A stretch of DNA of 64,000 nucleotides. It comes from Pogostemon cablin (lineage: Eukaryota; Streptophyta; Magnoliopsida; Lamiales; Lamiaceae). The position numbers were made by a program, and so were the translations under genes. Below are positions 46,214 to 57,200 of this stretch, piece by piece. Each line of letters begins with the position of its first letter. Position 1 is the first letter of the stretch. The stretch spans positions 5,335,820 to 5,399,819 of the forward strand of contig CM042998.1 of the NCBI GenBank assembly GCA_023678885.1. The letters run 5' to 3'. The notes below the pieces were generated by a model, which searched no databases, had not been told where the DNA came from, and was given only the letters and a program-made list of their open reading frames with translations.

Positions 46214-47600
46214 TCTATTGGAATAGTTTTAGGTGACCAAGTTAAATATCGATCCATGAAAGATGTCAACCTTAAGTATATCCGAATTTGTATTCAATCA
46301 TGCTTTATAAGAATGATAAAATTTGATTTGGGGCTGTAACAAATAGTCACAAATAACAATTATCTACATATATAAGAACAAAAGTAAACAATTAAACAAA
46401 TAGAAGTTCAAGTATGCAAGGAAATTACGAATGCAAATTCAATCTAAGGAACAAAGTAAGGTTAACAATGTGATTAAGGGTTTATCTATACTTACAAAAA
46501 GTAATGGTGATTCTCAAGGACAAAAGTATTAAGGGCATTCACAAATTCTACCTAAGCTCTATTTTTCGATCTCTGATTGTGTTTCTAAAGTGTCGGTCGA
46601 CTTCTACTATTCAGTGTTTTCTAGAGTTTCCAGAATTTCAGCAATTAAGTCCGTTGTGTTATATCTTCTTCCCTCACCTCTCCTTTTCCTCGCATTTGTT
46701 GCTTCTACTTTCAAATCAAAAGGTTCAAAATATGCCCCATTCGATCTGGTGTGCATGGCAGATATGAAACATAATTCAAAATTAGAGAAATTTTGTAACA
46801 CACAATTGTCCTAATTAAACTAGCAATAAAAAATCAATGGCGTCAAAAACTTGTTACGCATTTTCCACACACTCCGATTTAATCCCCAAGTATAAAATAT
46901 ATCAAACCCTTTTGACGCATAACCAAGTTTATTTATCAAACCCTTTTGACGGAATATTATTAATTCTAGTATCACTAAAACAGTTAAAACGCATAACCAA
47001 CTTAAGTTTGACAATTATTTAACCAACTAATTAACAGAAAATTAATATAACTAAATTAATAAAATCACTGAAAGATTATGAAACTGTTTCAAGAATAGAG
47101 GTGAACAACTCTAAGGAATTCAGTTTAGACCAAATAATTTAACTTTTTAGACACACGTACTAAGCATGCAGATGATATGGAAGAATTACGAATATATTTC
47201 AACCCACTTGATAGATCCAAATGAATTAGCACATAAATTAAGTTTACCACAAAAGATGGATAAGACATAATCTTACATCCCTCTCTAAGTACAAATTAAC
47301 AATGTTAATATTTTCCTTTTACGATGTACTTATATTTTTACATGCGTTCCCCCTATAGGTACTACAGAATTATCCCTCAATTTTCTGCTTGACAATATAG
47401 ATGTAGATCACAAAGGATAAATCAAACATCCAACTTTAATAGTTCTAATGAAGAACTTTAAAATTTTCTCTCATCTTCTCCATCTTCTCTTTTTTCTTAG
47501 TTTGATGATTCCTGTTGAACTTGAAGATTCAACTATTATTTTAATAAATGAAATTCAACTTGCTCTCATATAACTCTCCTTCCTCTAGCTGTCGCATAAA
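46214..47600. repeat. Decayed LTR-like sequence
   Basis: Blocks typical of the local Athila-like LTRs can be recognised: GTGACCAAGTTAAATATCGATCC at about 46232, CCCCAAGTATAAAATATATC at about 46880, GGTGAACAACTCTAAGG, and CCCTATAGGTACTACAGAATTATCC at about 47350. No TSD or clear ends are seen. The LINE at 43190 inserted into this sequence. The ORFs here are not convincing genes. Confidence 0.5.
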
Positions 47601-47664
47601 TAAATGATTGAGATTCCAGTATTTTATTAAGAGTTACCATAGAATGTCAATTTGAAAATTTACC

Positions 47665-48024
47665 TGTTAAGAGGTAGACGCTTGCGCACGTATAAGTTTT
47701 GATGTAACAATGGAATGGACTGTTATTATGGGAACATGCTTGGTTGGTGATCAGTTTGCTTTGCAAGCAAGATTATGATTGTGTATATGATATACAAGAT
47801 TCTACAAATCATATATTGTCCATATATATCATATGTGATATTATCCATATATATATATATATTGTGTATATATGTAAGTCAATTTTATTCTTCATCATTG
47901 TAACACTAAGCAATAAGATCTTATTCTTTTTTAAGAGTGGACGTAGGCAATTTGCCAAACCACTATAGTCCTTTGTGTTCTTCGTTTTTTCTTTTCTTCT
48001 TTGATCAGTCCATGATTCATAATA
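47665..48024 (+). repeat. 5' LTR of the Copia-type element
   Basis: It starts TGTTAAGAGGTAGACG and aligns with 51283-51650 throughout, including TTTGCTTTGCAAGCAAGATTATGAT and AGAGTGGACGTAGGCAATTTGCC. The last dinucleotide is TA rather than CA. The PBS-like TTGGCGTCGTCTGTGGGAA follows directly. Confidence 0.9.
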
Positions 48025-48084
48025 ATTGGCGTCGTCTGTGGGAAAAAGGGACGATCAAAGAAAGAATAAACGGGAAGATCAAGA

Positions 48085-48848
48085 TGAGTTCAACGAGGTT
48101 CGATATGGAGAATCACGAAGAAATCGGATTTTAGGTTCTGGAAGATGAAGATGAAGGCGCTCTTGGTACAACAAGGGTTTTCCTCCGCTCTGAGGGATTT
48201 ATCGCCGCAGCCGAAGGAACAGTTGTGGATGCAGCAGTTGTTGCGGCTAAAGCTGTGATACAAGAAAAAGCTCAGAGTGCCATAATTCTTTGCCTTGGTG
48301 ATAAGGCTTTGATAGAGGTTGATAAGGAGATGACAACCAAAGGATTATGGGATAAACTAGACAAGTTATACATGGTGAAATCTTTGGCTAATCGTTTGTT
48401 CTTGAAGCAGAAATTGTACTCATTCAAGATGGTTGAAGATAAGCTGATACTTGGACAGCTAAATGAATTGATCAACAAAATACTTGATGATCTAGAGAAC
48501 GTGGATGTGAAGTTAGAGGAGGAAGAGAATGCATTAATTCTCTTATCAGCGTTGCCGAAATCGTTCGAGAATTTCAGAGATACTCTATTATTTGGAGGCC
48601 AAGATTCAATCGGATTGGATCAGATTCAATTGGCTCTCAAAATCAAAGAGCTTCAGAAGGTTTCAGAGACTCAAGTAACGTTCGGAGAAGGTCTAAGCAT
48701 CCAGAAGCAACATCAAGGGAGAAGGAACAATGAGAAAGTGAGTTCTAGTTCAAAGAGGCAAGATGAAACTGATAGTGATTCTCTGGGTGATTTAAAGGTT
48801 AGAAAATGTTTCTACTGTCATGATCTAGGTCATTTCAGGAGGAACTGA
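48085..48848 (+). pseudogene. Copia-type gag with a lost zinc-knuckle cysteine
   Basis: The ATG at 48085 opens a frame that stops at 48132. The Copia gag signature WKMKMKALLVQQG continues in another frame, and the main part lies in 48225-48848. That part has GLWDKLDKLYMVKSLANRLF, then EENALILLSALPKSFENFRD, and a CCHC knuckle reading CFYCHDLGHFRRN followed by TGA. The final Cys codon of the knuckle has become a stop. At least two frameshifts affect the N-terminus. Confidence 0.85.
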
Positions 48849-49400
48849 CCGAAATTGAAGGCATCCAAAGCTAGGAAGGCAATTATTTTCAAAAATGATC
48901 ATAAGAACCAGGTTAATCAGGTTGTTGAGCTTTCTGATACATCTAGGTATGTTTACACTGAGGCTTTGTCTGTTATAGCATCTAGGAACTCAGGTGAATG
49001 GGTTTTAGATTCTGGGTGTACTTATCATATGATATCAAGAAAGGATTGGTTTCATGAGTTCAAGGATCAGAATGAAGGCTCGGTTTATCTTGGGAACGAT
49101 CAGACTTTCAAGATAAGAGGAGCGAGATCAATCATGATCAAAGCGTCTAATGGTTCTGTCAAATTATCAAACGTGAGGTACGTACTTGAGCTTGGATAAA
49201 ATCTAATTTATCTTGGAATAATTGGCTCATTCGGTTACGATTTTAAGTCTCGAGGTGGAGTTCTCACTGTTTCTAAGAGTGGGAGAGTAGCACTGCAAGG
49301 TATAAGAAGGGATGGCTTGTATTCTCTGAATGGTAAGGCAATAACTTCAGAAAATATTAATGGAGTTTCAAGTATCAGTGCAAAGGGACAACAAGATCGA
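48849..49400 (+). pseudogene. Copia-type protease and pre-integrase piece
   Basis: The frame continues after the gag stop with EWVLDSGCTYHM (active site DSG intact) and VYLGNDQTFKIRGARSIMIK. After a stop at 49197 it reads VLTVSKSGRVALQGIRRDGL and YSLNGK, the GAG-pre-integrase motif. The pol gene ends there, without an integrase core or RT. Confidence 0.85.
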
Positions 49401-49872
49401 GCGAACAAAGATCACTCGATAGTGGTAATGTCTTGAAGCCTGATGCGTGTGATGATTCTACGAGAAAGGAACGAGTTGATCATGTTCAAGGTGGAGTTCT
49501 GGGGTTAGAAAAAGAGACCATCAAGATGCCTACTGTACTTGAGGTGAGGCATGCTAAGGAAGTGAAGAAAGTTGATCAGATTGAGGGGGCATACATCATC
49601 TGATCATGAACTAGCACTTGAGGTGGAGGCTCATCATGCTAAGAGCTCTGGAAAAGACATTAGATTTAAGTGTAGGAGAATGTATGCTACTGTCAAAGCA
49701 TATTCAATCAAGTTCAGACACAAGACTTGTAACAATAGGAAGGAAGGTAGCTTTACTATAGTAAAGTCTGTTGCTAAGTCTAAGTCAAGCTTGGACTAAG
49801 TGATTGTTTGTTAGTTTTCATAATATGTTGGATGAGTTTCTATTCCTTTTAAATAATGGGTAAGGGTGGCTG
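49401..49872 (+). other. 3' internal region of the Copia-type element, unrecognised
   Basis: A 75-codon frame (49572-49799) with Lys/Arg-rich sequence (AKSSGKDIRFKCRRMYATVK) has no known domain. The element has pol deleted here, and this may be the remnant of the region upstream of the PPT. Confidence 0.4.
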
Positions 49873-51165
49873 TGTTGAGAATAGAATTTCACGCATTTTA
49901 GGTCTCACATTATATCCTTTTTTATAGAATGTGGCCATGATTTTATGTAGAATGGCATGTTTTTCATATCTTACATAATTAAGATGCTACTAAGGTGTTT
50001 TTTTTTTTTTAGTTTTGAAGGATAAAACAAGATCAAAAGTTCAAAGTTGGAATGAAGAGTGAAAGTGTGAAGGAATGCTGAAAAACACACGTCCATATTG
50101 TATAATTTTTCTGTATTTTTTTAGAAATTCAAATTGATTATATAATATATGGTTGGAAAGCTATGAAAGAGAGGATCATTTTGGCGCAAAAATTACTCAA
50201 ATCAGAGTTCGTATGAGGAAGTTATGCTCGAAACGGTGAGGTCGCGCAATGCAGTCTGTAGCTCGGCAGACAGGTCGTCTCGAGCTGTACCCAGCTTGTG
50301 CGAGTGTTTAGCCGAGTTGGGGTCCTGCGGAGCCTACAAGAAGTCATCTTTTCACCCCATATACAGCTCGGCTACTGCTCGGCAATATTCAGACCCAGCT
50401 CGGCTCAAGTTGGGTGCCGAGCGGGGTATTTTTGGGCCCAATCGCAGAATGTTCCATCCAGCAGTGTATTTTTGACTTTTAGATCGTGTTTTGGCAAATT
50501 TTTGATGCGAAAAAGCCTTGAAAATAGTCCAAAATATAAAAGGGGGAAATCAACACACAAGGAGGAGAACCCATTCATTCCCAATCGTGAATTCACACCC
50601 AAATACTTCACACATCAGATTCATATATGATTTTCATCATCCATCCATATTGAAGGGGGTTCCAAGTGCTAATTGAGGGAGATCGGATGATCGGAGAGAC
50701 GGAGAAGGAACGCCAAACTATGCTTACGCTAGGGTTTCATGTTTCTCATCTTTCCCCTTCTTTTGTCTTGATTTGTGGTATGAATTGCATAGCCATGAGT
50801 GTTGTTTGTAACCTCATGGGCTAATTTCTTATACATTCTAGGATTTGAAGGTTTGATTTAATTTATTTGGGAACCTAGACCAAAATTAGGATTTTATGCA
50901 GTTGATATTCTGAATTTATTTAATTTAATCAGACTTTGCTCTTCTGCTTCGTAACGTTTTCATAATAATTTCATAACATCCGCTATAATGCTTGATTTAT
51001 TATGTTAGCTTGTATGTGTTCATGATTGGTATTCTCTATCTGTTAGGGATTGAAGTAGTTCAGTTATAAATACTTTCATTCTAATGAACTAGTAAATCAG
51101 ATATTTGAATTGTTTAGTGGAACAATACAATTAGACATTCAAGTAGTAAGTGAATAAAACCTTTA
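49873..51165 (+). repeat. LTR fragment nested in the Copia-type element
   Basis: It starts TGTTGAGAATAG and is colinear with the reverse complement of the LTR at 44219-45999: GCTACTAAGGTGTTTT, then the GC-rich word block, then GCATAGCCATGAGTGTTG and TTAGTGGAACAATACAATTAG. It lacks the last roughly 450 bp of that LTR. About 50250-50430 holds AGCTCGG/GCTCGGC words instead of ACTCGAG words. The ORFs within it are not genes. Confidence 0.8.
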
Positions 51166-51282
51166 AAAAAAACTTTACCAAGTGTATAGGTCTTAATTTA
51201 AAAAATACCTTAAAGCAGCAGAAGCAACATGTGGGAGAAGTAAGAGAATTGGTATAGTGATGCAATGTCTAAGGTGGAGTAT

Positions 51283-51650
51283 TGTTGAGAGGTAAATGCT
51301 TGCACACGTATAAGTCTTGATGTAAGAATTGAATGGGCTGTTATTATGGAAACAGTCCTGGTTGGTGATCAGCTTGCTTTGCAAGCAAGATTATGATCGT
51401 AAATATGATATGCAAGATTCTACAAATCATATATTGTACATATATATAATATGTGATATTATCCATGTATATATAAGCATATCATATATTGGGTATATAT
51501 GCAAGTCAAGTTTATTCCTCATCGTTGTAACCCCAATCAATAAGATTTTCTTCTCCCTTAAGAGTGGACGTAGGCAATTTGCCGAACCACTATAATCTTT
51601 TATGTCCTTCATTTTTCTTTTCTTCTTTGATCAGTCTGTGGTTCATAACA
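51283..51650 (+). repeat. 3' LTR of the Copia-type element
   Basis: It starts TGTTGAGAGGTAAATG and ends CATAACA. It differs from the 5' LTR by scattered substitutions and a length change in the AT-rich middle. Confidence 0.9.
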
Positions 51651-52253
51651 ATACCATTACCCATGTTAAAATAAGATTCCAGTCTACAAGTTTAGGCAAC
51701 AACCCAATTCCGCAAATTGCTTTTAAAAGAATGCTGCCCATTAATTCATGAGGCAATAAAAGAGTATCCGTCTTACATAATGAGGTCATACAGGAGAGTT
51801 TGTCTCAAATAAGTATTTCACGGTATCTTTTTGTATTCGTCCCACACCGATAAAAAAAGAGTATTTTAAAAAAGAAAAAAGTGGTAAAAATACATCTCAA
51901 TAATACCTATTTTTAACCACATCGTAACATAATATCCACTTTTCATTAAATTATTTAAAATATTCTTAATTTTTCTTACTATATACATAAAAATAAATAA
52001 ATTTTCTTAAACTTCACATAAAAAAATGCTCGATAAAGACAAAAGGGAGTAGTATTAATTGAAATTGATTGTAATTTATATGTAATGGTTCAAATTTTAA
52101 TGGTAGTCATTCACATTGAAATATATGTATATATATATATTATTTATTTATTTATTTATTTTATTTTTAATTTTTTTTGTTTAAAGAGTGAGTGAAAATT
52201 AGTGTAGTAGGTAGACCCAAGCCGCATGTATTGACGAATGAAAGTGTTTAATT
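51651..52253. other. Intergenic, no gene seen
   Basis: AT-rich sequence with an AT/TTTA microsatellite at about 52125-52165. No ORF of interest was found. Confidence 0.4.
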
Positions 52254-52411
52254 TGTCTAACTCGTAAATGTCGTCCCTTATGAAGAGGAAGCTGACTATA
52301 TTAATCACGCGCTAATCACTTTATATCAAATATGTCTAACTCGTAAATGTCGTCCCTTATGAAGAGGAAGCTGACTATATTAATCACGCGCTAATCACTT
52401 TATATCAAATA
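52254..52411. repeat. Perfect 79-bp tandem duplication
   Basis: Copies 52254-52332 and 52333-52411 are identical by eye. They begin TGTCTAACTCGTAAATG and contain AGAGGAAGCTGACTATATT and CACGCGCTAATC. The repeat lies about 0.9 kb upstream of the LRR kinase start codon. Confidence 0.95.
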
Positions 52412-52908
52412 CTTCAACACTTCGTTTCCTATCGTATCGGTTGAATAGAAAAATTCCCTTTTATTATGACAATTAAAATTACTGCCTCTTTTATGTGACA
52501 CTAACCCTCGGGTCATTCACAATTAAATTGATGATATATTGTGTAAGCTATTATAAATCTTTTAATGATATTGATTTTTTCATACAGATAGAAGGAAAAA
52601 TGTATATCTTTAAGTGAGACAAACTAAATTAGCAAAATGTATACATTTATACTTGACATGTTATACTCAAATAACTCTTATAACTTCACTATACATTTAA
52701 TTTTAAAAAATTACATTTATGCGTGCTTGACGAGTTCTGCTATTTTTGTTTATCTTGAGGTAAGGTTTAGATTTCACTTTTTTGATTAATGACACTCACA
52801 CGTAATATCAATATTTTTACATGAGGCCCATACATAACACTATTAATAAAATTATTCATCACATATTAAAATATTACATTTTTTAATTTGTTATACATTA
52901 AAATATTA

Positions 52909-53127
52909 CTCCTTCTGTCTTATGCAAAGGAATGTTTTTGCTTTTTGCACTTAGATTAAGAGATATTCTTACTTAATGTATAGTGAATAGTTGTATTAGT
53001 GGGTGTGTGAGCCCATATTTTAATTGTTTTAATGGGTGTGCGTGGGTCTATGTTTGTAAAAAAGAAAGAAGAATTTTTGGGTAAGACGTTTAAAATGGAA
53101 AAAATAGACCCTGGAGGGTACGGAGAG
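52909..53127. mobile_element. Stowaway-like MITE upstream of the LRR kinase gene
   Basis: It starts CTCCTTCTGTC and ends GGAGGGTACGGAGAG, and is flanked by TA on both sides. It ends 169 bp before the ATG, so it may form part of the promoter or 5' UTR. Confidence 0.8.
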
Positions 53128-53296
53128 TATATTTTCTTAATCTACTCACAAAGCAAATACAAATCTCTATTAATGTAGTGCCTTTTCTGAAATGTCTTTC
53201 TTAGCCACAGTGCATGGTTTCATGATGTTATAAGTATAACATTGCTTGAAATTCTTGTTAATTTGTCACACAATATTACCCTAGAAATCAATCATC

Positions 53297-53924
53297 ATGG
53301 AGATATTTGCCATGTTTTTCCTGCAATATCTTCTCTTATTTCTTGAGTTTTTCCTACATAATTTAGCAACCACAACAAGTAGCAATATTGGCATAGATCA
53401 ATCTTCACTCACTGCATTAAAATCTCACATCACTTCAGACCCCTTCAACATGTTGAGAAACAACTGGACCAAAGAAACCTCAGTGTGTAGTTGGTATGGA
53501 GTGAGCTGCAACTCTCATTATAAGAGAGTGAGTGGATTAAACATATCAAATTTAGGTCTTCAAGGCACTCTTCCACCACACTTAGGAAACCTCTCTTTTC
53601 TTACGTCTCTCGACATGAGCGAAAACTCTTTTCATGGTCCCATCCCTCCCTCCATTTTCAACATCTCGTCCCTCGAAGTTTTAGTCCTGCGCAACAACAG
53701 CTTGTCGACCACATTACCTTTCAACATGTGTGATCGCAGTAGCCTTAAATGGCTTCGTATATCGTACAATAACTTGTACGGAGAAATTCCATGGAGCTTA
53801 GGTCGGTGCTCAGACCTTGAATATGTTTCCTTGGCATACAACAAGTTAAGTGGAAATGTGCCACCACAAATCGGGAACCTATCAAGGCTTCAACAACTGC
53901 ATCTTGGCAACAACAATTTAACTG
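53297..53924 (+). CDS. LRR kinase exon 1: signal peptide, N-cap, first LRRs
   Basis: It has 209 codons plus one base. The ATG context is ATCATGG. A hydrophobic signal peptide (about residues 1-25) is followed by the N-cap with the C-W-GVSC motif and six LRR units, including LNISNLGLQGTLPPHLGNLS and LEYVSLAYNKLSGNVPPQIG. The donor is ACTG|GTATTT. The ORF reads through the intron to 54004, but those extra codons are intronic. Confidence 0.9.
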
Positions 53925-54214
53925 GTATTTATCATTATAGTTTAATTTTTATTAATTACAAAAGTATCATTAATCTTTATAGTATTCCAGTATTACAATA
54001 TTAATTCACAGGTAATATTCCAAGAGAATTGGGAGTTATTAATAATTTAGAGATATTGCACATGGGAACCAACAAACTCAATGGATCGTTGCCCAAAGAA
54101 ATTGGAAATATCACATCTCTTCAAATATTACTTCTCTGGAATAATAACTTAAGTGGTAAGCGCGTGATTATGTACTATACCGGATCACAACAATTTGTCC
54201 AACGATACCAATCG

Positions 54215-54280
<66 letters not shown>

Positions 54281-57200
54281 TTTATATATTAGTATAGTAT
54301 TTTGGAATTTGTCAGCGGAACAACTACTCAAAACACTCTTGACATTTTGATATATTTTTGTTGACTAAATACTAATACTATTGTGCATGGGTACGTGTGT
54401 ACTCACTTTCAAAAACATATATAATTATGAACAAAAATATACTCCTTTCATCCCCTTGATACGTATCAATTTTTCCATTTTGGTCCGTCCCATTACAAAG
54501 TATCAATTTCCCTTTTTAGATTGATGTGACCTATAACCACTACACATGACCCCACACTTAACGCTAATATAACTACCCACTACACATTAAAATATTATTT
54601 ATCTCACATTACTATACATTAAATTATTATACTCCTTAATCCACGTGCAAAAGTCAACGGATACCTTTCGAGGGGACGGAGAGAGTATACAATTATGAAC
54701 AAAAATGTATACACTTTGTTAGTGAATTTTTTGTTAGTTTTTTTAATGAAAAATTGAGTGTAAAAAAATATACAATCATTAAAAAATATGTGTATGAAGT
54801 ATTGAATAAAAAGTTATACACATATGATGTTAGTTTTTTTTAATGAAAAATTGAATGTGAAAAAAATATACATTATTAAAAAACATGTATACAATATAAA
54901 ATAAAAAATTATACACGTATGGGTGCACGAATATCAACTCGTTTTTGTTTATTTGAACGCACAATTTAATTAATTAGTAGGTGTTGTTACACTTGATTAT
55001 TAGTTAGGTTTTATGATTTTGAAATTTTAACAGGTAATATTCCAGTTGAATTTGGTCATCTGAAAAATTTGTTGGAACTTTGGATGGGTGGTAATCAACT
55101 CTCAGGACCATTACCACAAGAAATTGGGAACATCACAACGCTTCTTGTATTAAATCTTATGACCAATTCTATAAATGGTATGTTCTTTCTTTTAATTAGA
55201 CTTTTTTTTTACGGATTATTTTAAGACATTGAACCGGCACATATAGTTCTCTCCTTCTCCTCCTCTTTTTTATTTTATTTATAATTATTATTTATAATAA
55301 TTAAAAGATAATTATGCCCTTCTAATTTATGGTATATATATTTTTTATTTATGTATTATTTATCCCTACTATTTATATTAATTAAATTTATTTTAAGAAT
55401 ATAATTGTAATTTTACTTTGGTGGTTAATGTTATATTTTATCCGTGTAATTTACATCCTATATTCTACACTTAGGATTTATATTTTAATTTAATTAATTC
55501 TTAGGGTATAATAGTAATTTTACTCTTAATGTTTATATTGTATTTTATTTTAATGTTTTATGTCCTATTTTACACCTAAAACTTATATTTAATTTACCTA
55601 ATTCTTAAAGTATTTTTATAATTTTACTTTTATTCTTTATGATATATATACCTAATAGAACTTGTATTTAATTTAATTAATTCATTATGGTATATTTATA
55701 GTTTCACTTTTGTTGTATATGATATATTTTATCCTTAATTTTAACTTTAAAATTTATGGTTTACCTTTATAATTCAAAATTAATTTTAGAGATAAAATTA
55801 TAATTTTATTGGTGTATTCGAAATGAGTCCAAATTGCGCTGTTCCATTTAATATTTCAACGATACTGTATAGATGCTTCGAGAAATAGTTGATTCGATTC
55901 CATTTGAAATATGTGACTCCCATCCATTGGGAATCGGATTTGAAAATGACACATTTTTAGTGTGAATTTGAAATTCCTTAAAACAAATATAGCAAGAAGT
56001 AAGTTGTATTTTAAATTCAGAATTTAAATCCAAGACAGGATCGAACTGATTTACGCAACTACTAACAAGGATTTTATGGATTAAGAAACTAACCGGCATC
56101 CTATTAATCAAATTATACTTTAAAATGTCTTCAAAACGTCCTAAAAACGCCTTGCAAATGGCTAAGATGGACAAACAGAAGACCACATAGCATAAACATG
56201 AATTATAAGGCCAGTCAATATAAATAATCCTACCTTAATGAATCACTACAGTATAACCTAGACATGAATCATATAATTACCAGGTTATTATAACAGATAG
56301 CCATGGATCAACATATAAATAGTTTAGCCTATGAGGCTAAACATGAACATGATTTAATAAAATAAAAGAAAAAAATAAGTACTTACAAAATGAAGACTCT
56401 CAAACTGATGATATAAATATAAATTTATATTACAAGAGAGGGGGTTGCTCAACACATGAGCTTACAGATTGATCAGAGAGAAGAGAGGGTTTCTGATCGC
56501 TTCTTATCTATCTTATTTCTTATTCTGTTGTTTAGGATTTTTTAATTGTTCATCAATAGTAACAATGTTAATTTCTTGTTTCAAAAATCCTATCTGATTT
56601 TGCTTAGCCATATTACTATCATATAAGCTATGCAATTTTTTAGTAATTGGTTCGACAATAAATTCAAGGAAAATATCTTTGTCTTGGAAAGTGTCTCTAA
56701 TCCCTTTATTATCAATATTTTTTATGGGATAAATATTATTTAAAAATAGTGTACCGAGTATAATCTGGTTAGAAATATTTTTTGCAAGTATAAAACTTTG
56801 CAAAATGCATTTATTATTAATGCATACATATGCTTTGGGAATTTTATAATTTATCTGGAGTTTATCTCCCCCAGCATGCCATAACGAATGACTTGTTTTA
56901 TGAAAATATCTAGTAGGGATTAACCCTTCCTGAATAACGTTTAAATCTGCTCCACTATCAACAAGAGCAATGAATGATTTTGTATAATGGTTATCGATTA
57001 ATAATGATATTTTTATGTACCATTTCTAAGATATTACTGTTTCAATGGTAGATAGAAAATTGTCTTTTTCCACTATAGGTAAATTTTCTTGAATTTCTGG
57101 CAAAATATTATTCTCTTCCTTAATATTTCTTTCTAATCTAAATATTCTAGATTCTTGAATGAAATTTTCATTTTTCAAAAATTTTATTTCTTCTTTTAGA

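Larger units (their letters stand above)
47665..51650 (+). mobile_element. Non-autonomous Copia-type LTR retrotransposon (gag-protease only)
   Basis: Two LTRs of about 0.36 kb flank a PBS-like word, a gag gene, a protease and a short pre-integrase piece. Integrase, RT and RNase H are absent. The PPT-like AAGGTGGAG lies at 51270-51278, next to the 3' LTR. The flanking pentamers TTACC and ATACC differ by one base, so the TSD is imperfect or has mutated. An LTR fragment (49873-51165) is nested in the 3' internal region. Confidence 0.85.

Noticed and set aside
54029..54292. 87-codon ORF extending exon 2
   Set aside because: After the LRR part it reads through a donor site and a TA microsatellite. 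The 144-nt exon with G|GTAAG is the better model.
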